A stretch of DNA of 64,000 bases, from the NCBI GenBank assembly GCA_023014485.1, contig JAJOZX010005613.1, positions 218,501-282,500 of the forward strand, in the 5' to 3' direction. Every line of letters starts with the position of its first letter. Within the stretch, counting starts at the first letter, position 1. Source of the stretch: Bathynomus jamesi. Taxonomy: Eukaryota > Arthropoda > Malacostraca > Isopoda > Cirolanidae. The position numbers were made by a program, and so were the translations under genes. The notes beneath the pieces are model-generated. The model was not told the DNA's origin. It did not search any database and saw nothing but the letters and a program-made list of their open reading frames with translations. Of this stretch, positions 22,555-33,919 are shown one piece after another.

Positions 22555-23560
22555 GTCCTCACTCACACCGCCAAATTACATCATATTTATACTTGCACTC
22601 CCCTCATCTCTTCTATCCTCAAGCTCGAAATATTCCTTCAATCTATTCCATAGAACCGCATCCGCTGCGAACATTTTTCCATTTTCATCCCTTACTCTCA
22701 AGCTTTCTTGGTTTTATTCCTGCACTTCCGCACTTCCATCCAACTTTCTATTCTCTATGTAATTCTCATTCATTCTCCTTCCAAACAAATTATTTACACT
22801 GTTTCTTCTGTCGCACTAGTTTCTTCACACTTCTCTTGCTCTCTTCATACACCCTCTTTCTTCTTCTTCGACTTTCTTCTATATCACAATTACCCTTGCG
22901 CACACAACATCCATTTCCTCCTTTTATTCTCAGATGCTGATGCAATCTTGGCATCCCACCGCACTGTTGCCCTCTTCTTCGCACCGGTAGTAGCAACCTC
23001 TAACACACACCTTGCATTCCTAATCAGACATTCTAGTACACATTCCACATCTCTCTCATATCCATTTGTTCTGCATCTTTTACGCTTAATTCTTCATTTA
23101 CTCTTATACTCATCCTCTACCTCTCTCACCATTAACTTTCCTACTTTAATTCTTTCGTAACACACCTTTTTTCCATTCACGCTCTTTCATTCTTCATACA
23201 ACTTCACTTTACGCAACTATCATGTGAGCAGAAAGAGAGACCCATTCATACCATGCACTACACGTGCGTCACATATCTCTTTCAGTATATTTCGTTTCAC
23301 AAGCACTCAGTCGATCAAACTTTTCTCACCATGTCTATTGTTTGTTCTACACCAAGTATATTTATGTACTCCCTTATGTTCAAAGAAGGAATTCGTTACA
23401 CACAGCTTCCTCTCGTTGCATAACTCTTTCAGCCTACACCCATTACCATTCAATACTGGTCCACTTTGTTTCCCCAATACATTCTCCGGACCCATGCCAA
23501 TTTTTTCATTCATGTTTCCTATTACAAACATTATGTAACGATCAGACACCATTCCGATCA
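22555..23560 (-). mobile_element. RTE-like LINE, endonuclease and linker region
   Basis: The minus-strand frame 23561-23307 reads VIGNMNEKIGMGPENV, then LKELCNERKLCVTNSFF and HKGVHKYTWCRTNNR, ending GEKSLID. This matches the apurinic endonuclease domain of RTE-like elements (usual motif GDMNARVG, then HKYTW and IDY). Further on (22996-22790) lies ESRRRRKRVYEESKRSVKK, a basic linker, and near 22700-22570 a V-RVRDENGKM-type segment preceding the polymerase. Frames are broken, and the polymerase core is absent. Confidence 0.65.
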
Positions 23561-23721
23561 CATTATCAAGCTCTCTCTAGAAGCTTTTGCTCATCATCAC
23601 TTATCATCACATGCCTTATATCTAACTACAACCGCCATTTTCATTCCCACAAACTTAAATTTCACTCGCACAATAACGGAAATTGACGTACAAGACGTCT
23701 TTCATCACTTCATACTATATA

Positions 23722-24178
23722 CAGGGTGTACATAAAGTCGTCGTCGTCTATCAACATGATGGTGCTCCTTGTCACTATGCCAAAATTGTTCAGGATTATC
23801 TAAATGGACGTTTTCCAAATCGCTGGATCGGACGCGGAAGCAACAGACCTTGGCCAGCGAGATCATCAGATTTAACCCCTTTAGAGTTCTTTGCATGGGG
23901 CTTTATCAAATCGCCGTCTATCAGACGAAGATTACGAGTCTTGAAAACTTACGTACACGTATACGAACTGCTGCAGATAACATAACCCCGCAAATGCTCC
24001 AGAATGTGTTTAGAAATGCTGCGGAACGATTTGAGCTGTGCAGAGATACTGATGGGCGTCACGTCGAATCCTACTCTTAATTATTTAATAAATGTTACCA
24101 CTTTATCATTTTATGATTGAATTCCATATAATTTCCAAGTGCTTCACAAAAATAGATCCTGACTTTATGTACACCCTG
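23722..24178 (+). mobile_element. Internally deleted mariner retaining the catalytic C-terminus
   Basis: Ends are cagggtgtacataaagtcg and its complement ...gactttatgtacaccctg, with TA on both sides. The left repeat runs straight into VYQHDGAPCHYAKIVQDYL, so everything before the second catalytic Asp is deleted. WIGRGSNRPWPARSSDLTPL follows with the third Asp, again 36 residues on by my count. One frameshift near 23905 separates this from NITPQMLQNVFRNAAERFEL and the natural end near 24080. Only about 105 residues remain, so it cannot encode an active enzyme. Confidence 0.8.
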
Positions 24179-24179
24179 T

Positions 24180-24855
24180 ATAATTCATCAACAGGCTCAC
24201 ACCTTTTCTTCTCGCCCTCTCGCTCTCACCCCCGCTATTTACACATTCTACGTCCTTTCATCTTATTAACTTAATCGATCAAATTTATTGTAATATTTTC
24301 TCTAAGTTTTAATCGGATTCTTACCAATGTAATTAATTATATAATTGAATTCTATTTAAAATCACCGAAATATTGAATAATTTAATGGTGACCATTTTTA
24401 ATTATTTATTATCCTACTAATTTACAGTTCACTTAAAATCTAAATTTATTAGGTTTGAATTGGATCATGAGTCAACATAAAGAACATCTCATAATAAATT
24501 TAACAACTGTTGTATACTTTTGACTTTATAGTTTTTTTTCTAGTGGGAGTAAACGTTAAAAAGCTTTATTTTAATTCTTTCTCAGACTAAATCTCAACTA
24601 GCGATACTAACTTTTTTCACCCATTTCTTCCAAGGAGAAGATGTACAAGCGTTTAGTTTTAATTTTAGTTTACACTGTTGAAATGAAGTAGTTGAAATTG
24701 CAGTTTTTTTCTCTGTAACTTTTTGCTTTTATATTTTATGCAAGCAACTTTTTCGGTTTTAATAAATACATTTTTCAGAGGCTTTTTCAAATTCCTAAAA
24801 TCTATTTTAGTTATTGTTTCAAAAAAGAAAAAAAAATGTACGAGTATATGTTGTA
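24180..24855. other. Gene-free AT-rich stretch
   Basis: No coding or repeat-end signal recognised. Confidence 0.5.
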
Positions 24856-24932
24856 CAGGGTGATCCATTTAAAACTATACCCAAATTAAAAGTAGTACGG
24901 TTCAGTAGTACGGTTTTAAATGGATCACCCGG
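24856..24932. mobile_element. 77-bp mariner MITE, copy 1
   Basis: cagggtgatccatttaaa at the left is inverted at the right (tttaaatggatcacccgg), with TA flanks. The centre has a direct pair agtagtacggttc/agtagtacggtttt. A near-identical element lies at 58859-58935. Confidence 0.8.
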
Positions 24933-25494
24933 TATATAGAGGTTTAATTAACTAGTTAATTTAACAAAGAACTTTGTTTTTTTACAAACTAAAAATACAA
25001 ATGCAAAAATGAGTCATTACTGGACAGTTACTCTGAAGACCCCCGGTTCGATCCTTCACTCGGATTGGACTTTAAATTTCACCTTTAAAGGTGCCTCTTC
25101 CAGTTTCATTTTGGTGGAGTGATGCTTCAGAATCCAACAACAATTACAACGATAGATCGTTCTGTTACATCACTTGAGATGTTACGAGAGTGTGTAACGA
25201 GCTTACCCAAATGAAAATAAGTGATAAACACACTCGTAACCTAACCTTGCCCGAGTTAACGTAGCGGTTGTCTTGTTAAGAATTCGCTCGGTCACTTTTT
25301 ATGTAATCCCGCACCATATCACAGAATTACCGAAAGTAGGCTATACAGAACAAGCATTTATTTCGTGGAGGTGAAGTTCCTCCTGAGAGTCCAAATCAAT
25401 GATTATTTTGTGAAAATGAAAAGTTTTGTTTGGCAGACCATAGTCCATATGACAAATATTAATAATACAATGACAATTCACATACTAAGGATAG

Positions 25495-25618
<124 letters not shown>

Positions 25619-25827
25619 CCACATGATCTTTAAGTTAGAATTTATAAAGTAAGAGACAGCCATGCTTAATCTTAAGCTTCAAATAACGATGTGATTTTAC
25701 CAAATAAATATAAAACTTATCGCAATAATCTTAACCTTAATAGGAAATTACGTCCTCTGTTCTCCGAAAATATTCACCACTTCATATTTTCTAAGAAGAG
25801 GAGATATAACTTCCTAAGTTTAATGTA

Positions 25828-25897
25828 CAGGGTGTCCATACATTATCTTTAAAAATTCAGTTCAATTTGAATTTGTAAAGAATTTATAGACAACCTG
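25828..25897. mobile_element. 70-bp mariner MITE
   Basis: cagggtgtccatacattat at the left and a diverged complement, aatttatagacaacctg, at the right, both bordered by TA. Confidence 0.6.
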
Positions 25898-26369
25898 TAT
25901 TTTCTTTATTTACCTCGTTTTCATATGTCCCTATTTTGATTGTAATATTTCTGAAATGTATTTATTGTTGTTATTTATTTTTCCTGGAAGGTTGAATGTC
26001 TGGTTTTTAACTGTGAATTTAATTTTGGTGCACTTTCAATGTCCAATACAGTAATATAATTGAAAACTAACTTATAAAGATTACGTAAAAACTATAACTA
26101 TGCGCTACAGTCATTGACGATCATTTGATATCCCTTTGCATTCTTAATGCTAGTATCTGCCCATTTCATGTAGGATACAAAAGTTGCGATTAAGATTAAG
26201 AAAACGATCAAGGGATTATTAAAACGATTTTTGTACCCCAGACAAGTAATTCAGTAATAAAGGGTGATTATTACTAATGGAATGTCAGCAATTAATAATA
26301 GGAACGATAGGAAGTTAATAATCGTTAATAAAATTAATGATTAATTATCAAACCGGATTAGATTTTCAA

Positions 26370-27070
26370 AGGATACCGAAACCAGATAAAATATGGATAG
26401 GTAAAAGAAAGTAGATATTAGCCATTCCAGGCAATATCCAATACCCTCCGCGAAGACAGCAAAAATTATAACGAATAAACATCCGTAGAAGTACCTATTA
26501 AACATCCGTAGAAGTACCTATTAAACATCCATTTTCAGGTATCGAAAACATAAAGGTGTATCTTCATAGGATACCGAAACCAGATAGCATTTGGATAGAA
26601 ATGTTGGACGTTAAACATCCAGAGTATAACCAATAACTTTTACAAAGATTTGGAAACGATCCCGAATGTTGGCTTTTGTAATACCGTTTCAGTGTCCCAA
26701 TATGGATATTGGTAAAATCAAAATTGGTTGTAATTTGGTTATCAAAACTAGTTGACACATGGATAGCCAAAAAAACGGACATTTGAGTATCTATGCAATA
26801 TCCATCATATATCTGAGAAACACCAGAAAGATACCGCATGTACGATAGCATTCCGATATCCCTTTTCAGATGCCGATAAGGTACCATAACTGGTTACTCT
26901 CACGATACCGAACTAGATATTATACAGATATCCCAAAAGCGGATGCCATCCTCCAATCCATATTCTATGCAATGGAATACATAAAGTATCCAACGTGATA
27001 TCTCTTGGATACTTAAGATATCCAGACTTGTTTTCCATAAGATATTTATGTGATATTTTGTGCTGTATGG
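26370..27070. repeat. Second diverged tandem region
   Basis: ggataccgaaaccagata recurs at 26370 and 26568 (about 198 bp apart), with further ataccga and gatatcc blocks downstream. A perfect 23-bp tandem (aaacatccgtagaagtac plus cctatt) lies at about 26479-26525. Style and motifs recall the satellite at 18-19.5 kb, and both are bordered by TTAATTA-rich DNA; homology is not proven. Confidence 0.45.
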
Positions 27071-27378
27071 GTAATTACTTCATTTCATTTATTAATTATC
27101 TCAGTTATTAGTAACTATTAATGATTATTTTATTTATTAATCAGCTATTAATCACTAGCCATGATTATAAAATTTGCAGAAAGGGATAATATTAATGCGA
27201 CGTTCGTTGAAATTAAAGACAACTCACGAAAGAAATTAATTATAGGTTTAACATATAGGCCTCCCTCTCAGACTGTTGATTTAACATAAAGAACCTGATG
27301 TCGATTAATTATAGATTTAGTATATAGGTCTCCCTCTCAGACTATCGATCGTGATGATAAATTTTAAGAATTAATTTT

Positions 27379-27581
27379 GGAGCTATTGAAGAATAGGGAC
27401 CCCAGCCTTCTTTAGTTAGGCTTATAAGGCTAACTAACGAAAATATCACGACCTAACCTAACCAATCGTTAGGTTAACTGTACGCCCTTGACGATTGGTT
27501 AGGTTAGGTCATGATATTTTCGTTAGTTAGCCTTATAAAGCTAACTAAAGAAGGCTGGGGTCTCTATTCTTCAATAGCTCC
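27379..27581. repeat. 203-bp foldback with telomere-like core
   Basis: Arms of about 92 bp (27379-27470 and 27490-27581) are near-perfect complements with a loop of about 19 bp. The outer part is ggagctattgaagaataggg. The inner part contains gacctaacctaaccaatcgt. It interrupts the endonuclease region of the LINE. The core acctaaccaat...caagggcgtac is shared with the foldback at 50352. Confidence 0.85.
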
Positions 27582-27861
27582 CTAATTTTTTATGTAAGTA
27601 CCGAACATGATACGATAATTATGGGAAATCTTAATTTACTTTGCAGGGAGTGGGGTGCTCCTTTACAGTCTGATTCCGGTCGTCGACTCTAAGAGGGCTT
27701 GCTCGAAATTTCACTTTTTTAAATGGTCAAGGAACCCACTAAAGAACGCATTATTCTAGAGTTAGTTTTAAGTACAGACCTAGGCTTAATTGATAATATC
27801 TCTGTTGGAGACTACTTCTCCTCCAGTGATAATAGGCAAATAATTGATAATATCTCTGTAA

Positions 27862-27945
27862 TGCGTCTCGGTGATGTAGTGGTTAGCGTCGCTGACTACG
27901 AATCCATAGGTCCCGGGATCGAGACCCGGTGATGGCAGGCGGCGC
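27862..27945 (+). mobile_element. tRNA-derived SINE head
   Basis: A-box-like gatgtagtggttagcgtcg is followed 35 bp on by the B box gtcccgggatcgagacccgg. Spacing fits a tRNA. It is inserted into the LINE. Confidence 0.6.
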
Positions 27946-28004
27946 GCAGCAAAACCCAGCTGTTCATCCTTTCACACAATAAAAGAAATTGCTTGGTAGA
28001 TAAA

Positions 28005-28165
28005 TGGGTACCCTGGGTAGCCTAGTGGTTAAGACACTGGGATGCTGGTAGGGCATGGTTCGAATTCCACGTTAAACTGTAGGTCTAAGGTGGAGTGACA
28101 AGCTTGATCTTCGTCAGAATGAACAATGCGGGCGAAAGCTAAACCAAGGTTATATAACCAACACT
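28005..28165 (+). mobile_element. tRNA-derived SINE, second type
   Basis: A box tagcctagtggttaagaca, B box catggttcgaattccacg, then a body ctgtaggtctaaggtggag. A segment of the LINE around ctccagtgataataggcaaa (27823-27843) is repeated in diverged form after the SINE (about 28160-28195), so the insertion may have duplicated about 30 bp of target. Confidence 0.6.
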
Positions 28166-28563
28166 ACTTTTCCACCAGTGATCATAGACAAATAACAATT
28201 GAAACTAAAGTTAATGTTAACAATTTGGAGAGTCTGGAATACGTTTTGGATTTTAAAAGAGCTAAAAAGTTCGTGACATGAAACTGCAATTTTCGACCCA
28301 TAATTAGGATGAGGGTCTATCGCGTGATGATATTAATGGCACGTGGATTTCTTTTTTAACTATTTTAAACGTTTAGAATCGAGTAATATCCCATTACATA
28401 AAGAGACTGGCGAAGTTTGTTAAAACTTAATGGTGGAATGCTGAAATTAAAAGTAGCTTAACGTTAAAAAGAACGTGTATTTCAAGTTTAAAGAAACAAA
28501 TAGTTCGTCCAATGAAAACAAGCTGTTGAGAAGGCGAAGCAAAACACTTATAAGAAAAAATAA

Positions 28564-28676
28564 CGCAACTATGAGCTATAGTTGCGCTCATAGTTGCGCA
28601 TACATAGCAGTCATAGCATACATTGTAAAATGTATGCTATGTTCACTATATGTTATAGTGAATCTACAGAATCTAG
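28564..28676. repeat. Three consecutive small hairpins inside the LINE linker
   Basis: Palindromes aactatgagctatagtt, gcatacattgtaaaatgtatgc (split by its 5-base loop) and ttcactatatgttatagtgaa follow one another. They occupy a stretch of about 110 bp with no counterpart expected in a LINE linker. Confidence 0.5.
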
Positions 28677-29145
28677 AGAAGCTAAGGCTAACAAAGACCC
28701 TAAGATCCACTCTAAGGTTAGCCCGAGAGAATCCAATTAAATCGAATCCGAAGGAATTCTATGATTATGTTCGGAATAAAAAAGTAGCTTCGCAGACTAC
28801 TGGTCCACTCATAGGCGAAAACAAGGAACAAATTTACGATGACTTACAAATGACGAAAGTTTGAAATAAATTCTTCTCTTCTGGGTTTACAAACGAAAAT
28901 ATAAACAACATTTCATTCCCGTAATCATGTTCAGTGATGATCATTTAAAGCTTCACGAAAATGAAATATTCTCAGCTATACTTAAAATTAATCCTAATAA
29001 AACTCCACGTCCAGATAAGCTCTAACCCTTGGGTACTTAAAGAAATGAACTGCGCAATAGTCTCTCCTCTTACATATATATTTAATAATAATAATTATAA
29101 TAATAATAATAATAATAATAATGATAATAATAACAAATAATAACT

Positions 29146-29641
29146 AACAAATTTATATAACAAAAATAAGGAAGATGATGAAAATAGAAATAAAAATACA
29201 GGTATAAAATTTCACTTCGAAACAAGAAACCCAACAAGACAAAAAACATGAAGAAAAATGTCTAAAAAATATATTAAAGAGGCATATAAAACCAATGGAT
29301 AAAGAAAAAACTATCAATGTTAACATATACTATAAAAACAAAAAGCTATCAAGCCATTTTTCGACACGTAACAAAAACCCTGATAAGCAACATCTGTACC
29401 AATTTACATGTCCTGTAGTTGACTGTACGTCGACTTACATTGGTTACACCACAAACCACATTAAAGAGAGAGCATACCAACATAAATATCGTCCAAGTAA
29501 ATTAACGAACATTACAGAGTAGATCATAAAATCTTAAATTTAAAAAATATCTCACAAAACTTTCAAATCTTCTACTCATCACATAACGTACAAAAACTAA
29601 AAATTGCCGAAACCTTTTACATTAAAATGAAAAACCGAAAA
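29146..29641 (+). mobile_element. Penelope-like retroelement, GIY-YIG endonuclease fragment
   Basis: The frame at 29295 reads HLYQFTCPVVDCTSTYIGYT and TNHIKERAYQHKYRP. The TYIGY signature, the CPVVDC cysteines just before it and the ERAYQH helix match the GIY-YIG endonuclease of Penelope-like elements. A one-base shift near 29515 leads into HYRVDHKILNLKNISQNF and KIAETFYIKMKNRK, the usual C-terminal helix. Polymerase sequence is missing upstream. The coding region stops dead at the Helitron junction. Reading across that insertion gives a stop codon as the very next codon (TAA at 32456), as expected for the natural end. Confidence 0.7.
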
Positions 29642-29856
29642 TCTATACTATAATAAGAGAGCTGTCGTCCGTCCGTCCGTCCGTCCGTCACACTTTCAGA
29701 AATTGTGAGAAAAAATTGTGAGAAAAAAATTCAGAAATTTTATTACGGGCGGCAATGTGAAGCTCAAGATTTTCATGACTGTGTTCTTTTCTGTAGTTTA
29801 GCCTGTCTGTTTGTCTGTTTGTGAAATTTATCAAGGGGAGTTGTTGTTGTTGTTGT

Positions 29857-32222
29857 TTAGCCGATCAGCCCACCCTGATCGAGCAAGCCGGCGGCACGCA
29901 GGTAACCGATCGCCCTCTCCGGAGTGGACCAGAGGTTCAGCGCACTCGTGATGTTGTGTTGTGTTCGTTGTTGTGCTAGAGCGGTACAGTCCGTCATAAT
30001 GTGTTCAATTGTTTGTGGTGTGTCTTGGCACAGGTGGCAGGTGTCGTCTATGGAGTTGTCTAGTCTGTGTTTATATGTCCATAAGTTGGGGTGATGTCCA
30101 CATCGGAATCGTGCTAAGTTAACTCGATCCGATCTGCTCAGGCTGATCTCTGACCTGTTAATGGGCGGCGGCTTCGCACCTAGGACCGCATTCGGACCGA
30201 GTCGTGTCAGTGCTTTGTGGGTTAGGTGTGTGTGTATGTGTTTTCTGTACTGTGTGATGTCTGTGGGGCGTGGTATGGAATGGAGTATTTGGTTATAATG
30301 TCTCTCTGGTGTTACCTTAATGGTGCGAGGTGTTGGTGCATGATTGTACATGTAGTGGCAAGGGTGTTGTGGGTTAGTTGTCGCTGCTGCCATGAATTGT
30401 GTTCCCCTCATGTCTAAATGTCCCCTAACTTTAGTATTTTTTGTTTCTGTGTGCAGGTGTTCTATTGGTGTTGTTTGAGTGCATCCAGTAATGATACGAA
30501 GTGCGTTGTTTTGTATTGTTTGTAAGGTGTTTATGTGTGTGTTTGAGATAATGGGTGCCCAGCATGGGCTAGCATAGTCCATAACTGAGCGAATATATTG
30601 TTTGTAGATGAGTGATGTTGTTTCCTGCTGGTGTCCAAAGTTTGTGCCTGTTAGTACCCTAAGCGTGTTAAGTCTTGACGTACATTTGTTTTAATGTCCT
30701 GAATGTGGTTTGCAAAAGATAATGATGTGTTGTATGTGACACCTAGTATTTTGGTTCTGTGAGTGTGTGGAATGTTGATGTTGTTTAGTGTAAGTTGTGG
30801 AATTACCTGGTGTTCTTTTGTGTTCTTGTAAGCAAGGTGATGGTTGATTTTGTGGGCGCTACTTTGAGTCTATTGTGTGTGAGCCAGTCTTGTATACTGT
30901 TTATGTATGTTTGTAGGTTATTTGTAGCGGTGTCGATGTTGTTGTGGGTGGATGTTAGAGTGATATCATCTGCATATGATGATAAGGTAAGCTTGTTATC
31001 TATGGGTGTTGGAATGTCATGCATGTATACGTTGAAGAGTGTTGGTGAGAGAACAGAGCCTTGAGGGACCCCGTTCGGAAAAAGCTTGTTTTTGATGACT
31101 TGCCATTAAATGTGACATGTGAGTATCTTCCTGAGAGATAGTTGCTCAGCCACCTTTTGGTGTTATTGTGCATGTTTGTTTTGAGTATTTTGTTTATGAG
31201 AGGGAAGCGTGGGATAGCATCAAATGCTTTACTAATGTCTATTGTTGCTAATAGTGTACGTTGAGCTGGTCTTCTAGAGTTGATGCCATCCATGATGTGC
31301 TGCGTCAGGTTAGTGAGTAATGTCGTGGTTGAGTGGTGAGGTCTGAATCCATGTTGAGTAGGCGATAGTGGTATGTGTGGGTTGGTGATTTGTAAGATTA
31401 GTCTTTCTGTTACTTTGGAAGGTGTGCATAGTAAAGTAATGGGTCTATAGGAAGCTGGTTCTGTTGGATTTTTGTTTGGTTTGAGTAGTGTAATAATTTT
31501 ACCTTGTTTCCATATGTCAGGAATAATACAGTGTTGGTATGAATATGTGCTGATATTTGTGAGAGCTAGTATTCCTTGTGGGCCCAAGTGTTTAAGGTGT
31601 ATGTTAGATATGTTGTCTGGTCCAGTAGCCTTCGAATTTTTAATGTTTTTGATGATCTTGGTGGTCTGGTCTGTATTGAAGGGTGTAATGGTCGTGTCGA
31701 GTCTGTAGGTTTTCTTGTGTCTGGCTGTTTGTTTGTCTGCGTGTTTCTGGTTGTTGTCTCTGTTTAAGTGACTTATCTTTGCGTAGTGATTAACTAGAAT
31801 GTTAGCTTGTTGTGTGTATGTTGGGATATTATTTTGGCTGCGACAGATAGCCGCGTGTGAGGTGTGAATGCCGCTGTTAGAGTGGGGTAATGCTGTTTTA
31901 TAGTCTTGTATAGCCTGTATGTATCTGTGGAGTGGTTTAGTGTTGTTATGAATTCCCTGAATGTTTCTGTTTGTTTTTCTTTGAGTTTGTTGTTTATTCT
32001 GTGTTGAGCTGTTGTATCTGCTGCTTTATGGCTTCTGTGTGTGGTGTTTGTGTGTTATGTTTGAGGTTGTTACGTTGCCTTATGAGGTGGGCTATTTCTC
32101 TAGTGTAATTTGGGTTGTATTTCCTAATGTTGCCCTTGGGTATGTATTTGTTTGCATTATTGATAATCTGATTAAATGTCTTGAGTGTTGTATCGATGTT
32201 TACGATGGGTGTGCTGTTTAAT
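29857..32222 (-). mobile_element. Jockey-like LINE, 5'-truncated ORF2
   Basis: Minus strand from about 32222. The linker includes NPNYTREIAHLIRQRNNLKH. The reverse transcriptase follows from about 31700: PIDIWKQGKIITLLKPNKN-type and ASYRPITLLCTPSKVTERLI, QHGFRPHHSTTTLLTNL, TLLATIDISKAFDAI and, after a break at 31080, SSYADDITLTSTHNNIDTA with the YADD active site. The last frame (30582-29857) carries MDYASPCWAPIISNTHINTL and a Cys/His tail RCGHHPNLW...CHLCQDTPQTIEHIMTDC, usual in the Jockey/I group, ending LRAAGLLDQGGLIG. A short (CAA)n follows the stop. The endonuclease is absent. At least two frame breaks. Confidence 0.75.
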
Positions 32223-32305
32223 GTGGTGAAGGGTGGGGGTGGGGGTAATGGGGGATGGGTGGGGTAATGGGGAGGGGTGGGGGTAATGGGGGAGGGGGTT
32301 AGCCC
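32222..32305 (+). other. G-rich tract with quadruplex potential
   Basis: Repeated runs of four to five G separated by t, a or taat (for example gggtgggggtgggggtaatg) fill this stretch on the plus strand, at the 5' boundary of the truncated LINE. More than four G4-capable runs are present. Confidence 0.7.
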
Positions 32306-32455
32306 CCAAGTTGTATGAATGGGGGTGAGGAGGTTTTGGGAGATACCAGATTCAGAAATGTTGACACAATGTGAAGCTCAAAATTTTCACGGCTGCGTTC
32401 TTTTCTGTAGTTTAGCCTGTCTAACCGTCAGCGAAGCGACGGGAACTGTACTAGT

Positions 32456-32536
32456 TAATATAAAATTTAATGAACTTTCGAATATTCTTAAATTAATTTG
32501 AAATTGTATCAAATTTACAATAAAAAAAAATATATA
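32456..32536 (+). mobile_element. Penelope-like element, short middle piece
   Basis: Begins TAA, which would close the endonuclease frame interrupted at 29641, followed by AT-rich 3' sequence up to the mariner terminus at 32537. Confidence 0.45.
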
Positions 32537-33919
32537 AAGGGTGATCCAGAGAAATGGGACCCAAAAGAAACCCCTGTAACTCTTAAAGTATAAGTCCTTT
32601 TATAAAATCATACGCATCATTCGAAAGAGGATAGTTACAAGTTTGTACAGGATTGTATAGGTTTTGACAATACAAGACAAGATAAGATACAAAACAAAAT
32701 AAATGTTTAGTTAAAACTAACCCTTCAAGATGACTGCATGGACTGTGGAACAGCTGCGTTTCATAACTGAGCAATATTATGAGCATGGAAGAAGTGTAGT
32801 TTCAGCTCAAAGATCTCTCAAGACAAATTTTCAGATGTCAAAATCACCTTCTAAGAAAGTAATCCGTCGGTGTGTCAGAAATTTTTCCCTAACTGGCACA
32901 TTGGAAAAAGAAAACCAACTGGAAGAGTGCGCACAGCAAGGATAGACGAGATCATTAACAGAACTCATGAAATTGTACAGGATAATCCTAACATAAGCAT
33001 CAGACGTGCTTCTCAGCTGTTAGGAGTTGGATATGGAACAACACACCGTATATTCGAGCAAATTTAATGCTCTTTCCATATAAAATTCAAACAGTGCAAC
33101 AACTAAACGATGGAGATTTCGCACGAAGACGACAATTCTGTCAATGGATCCAACAGAAGGTAAATGACACCACCAATTTTCTAGCAACTTTGATTATGTC
33201 AGACGAAGCCCATTTTCACTTGAATGGAACTGTAAACAAACAAAATTGTCGTTTCTGGGCAACAGAAAATCCAGTGAATATTACCGAAGTCCCGTTGCAT
33301 AGTTTGGTGTGGTCTTACTGCATCTCAGATCATAGGGCCGTACTTTTTCGAGGATTCCACCGGAAACACGGTCACTATAAATGGTGATCGCTACGAAAAA
33401 ATGTTGACCGATTTCCTTATTCCTAAATTAAGAGATCTTTGTCTAGAAAACCACTGGTTCCAACAAGACGGAGCTACCTGCCATACCACGAGGAACTGCA
33501 TGGCAGTTTTGCGTCAAACGTTTCCAGGCGAGTTAATCTCAAGATTTGGAGACGTTGAATGGCCTGCAAGGTCTCCGGATTTTTCTCCCTTAGATTATTA
33601 TCTCTGGGGATATTTAAAGAGTAGGGTCTACAGAAATAACCCAACGACCTTGCAAGAATTGAAGGCCGCCATCACAAATGAGATACAGGCCATACCACCG
33701 CACACTCTTGCAAAAGTGATGCAGAACTTACAAGCGAGAACACTGGAATGCTTGGCAACTAATGGAGCACATTTGAAAGGAGTCATTTTTAAAAAATAAA
33801 TATTTCATAATAAACTTGTAACTCTACTCTTTCGAATGATATATAGTTTTTATGAAAGGAATTAAATATTAAGAATATTTGGCTTTTTTTTATGGGTCCC
33901 ATTTATCTGGATCACCCAG
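32537..33919 (+). mobile_element. Full-length IS630/mariner with frameshifts
   Basis: Terminal repeats agggtgatccagagaaatgg and its complement enclose 1.38 kb, with TA flanks. The transposase starts MTAWTVEQLRFITEQYYEHG at 32730 and can be followed to LECLATNGAHLKGVIFKK at 33796, about 345 residues. The helix-turn-helix part includes SIRRASQLLGVGYGTTHRI. Catalytic motifs are IMSDEAHFHLNG (33200), WFQQDGATCH (33460) and RSPDFSPLDYYLWG (33580), with 36 residues between the last two Asp. Frame changes lie near 32905, 33050 and 33305. All domains are present, so this is an old but structurally complete copy. Confidence 0.85.

Larger units (their letters stand above)
27170..29145 (+). mobile_element. 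CR1-like LINE, 5' part of a copy split by insertions (continues at 34190)
   Basis: The endonuclease domain is recognisable: KLIIGLTYRPPSQTVD (27230), LIMGNLNLLCREWGAPLQSD (27620) and ERIILELVLSTDLGLIDNIS with FSSSDNRQI (27740-27845). The linker follows from about 28680: NPKEFYDYVRNKKVASQTT, then NKFFSSGFTNENI and INPNKTPRPDKL (the approach to the polymerase), ending SPLTYIFN at 29083. Several frame breaks show it is dead. A 69-bp tandem duplication (27240-27378) doubles the YRPPSQ segment. Insertions inside it are listed separately. The reading resumes at 34190 with [20 protein letters not shown], exactly the expected continuation. Confidence 0.75.
29642..32455 (+). mobile_element. Putative Helitron carrying a Jockey-like LINE
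   Basis: The left end is TC (tctatactataataagag) preceded by A. The right end is a hairpin (ccgtc...gacgg with agcgaagc loop, 32426-32441) about 10 bases before the terminal CTAGT, followed by T. TC...CTRR-like ends, a 3' subterminal hairpin and insertion between A and T are Helitron hallmarks. No terminal inverted repeats or target duplication exist. No Rep/helicase is visible, so it is nonautonomous. A 55-bp block (tgaagctcaa-attttca... to tttagcctgtct) occurs near both ends, at about 29757-29811 and 32371-32424. (GTCC)n lies at about 29668-29690. Confidence 0.6.

Noticed and set aside
22555..23660. Several plus-strand serine/histidine-rich frames
   Set aside because: They are antisense shadows of the RTE-like LINE on the minus strand, which carries the recognisable endonuclease motifs.
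30226..32221. Plus-strand frames rich in V, C and W through the 30-32 kb region
   Set aside because: Antisense to the Jockey-like reverse transcriptase; the minus strand carries YADD and the Cys/His tail.
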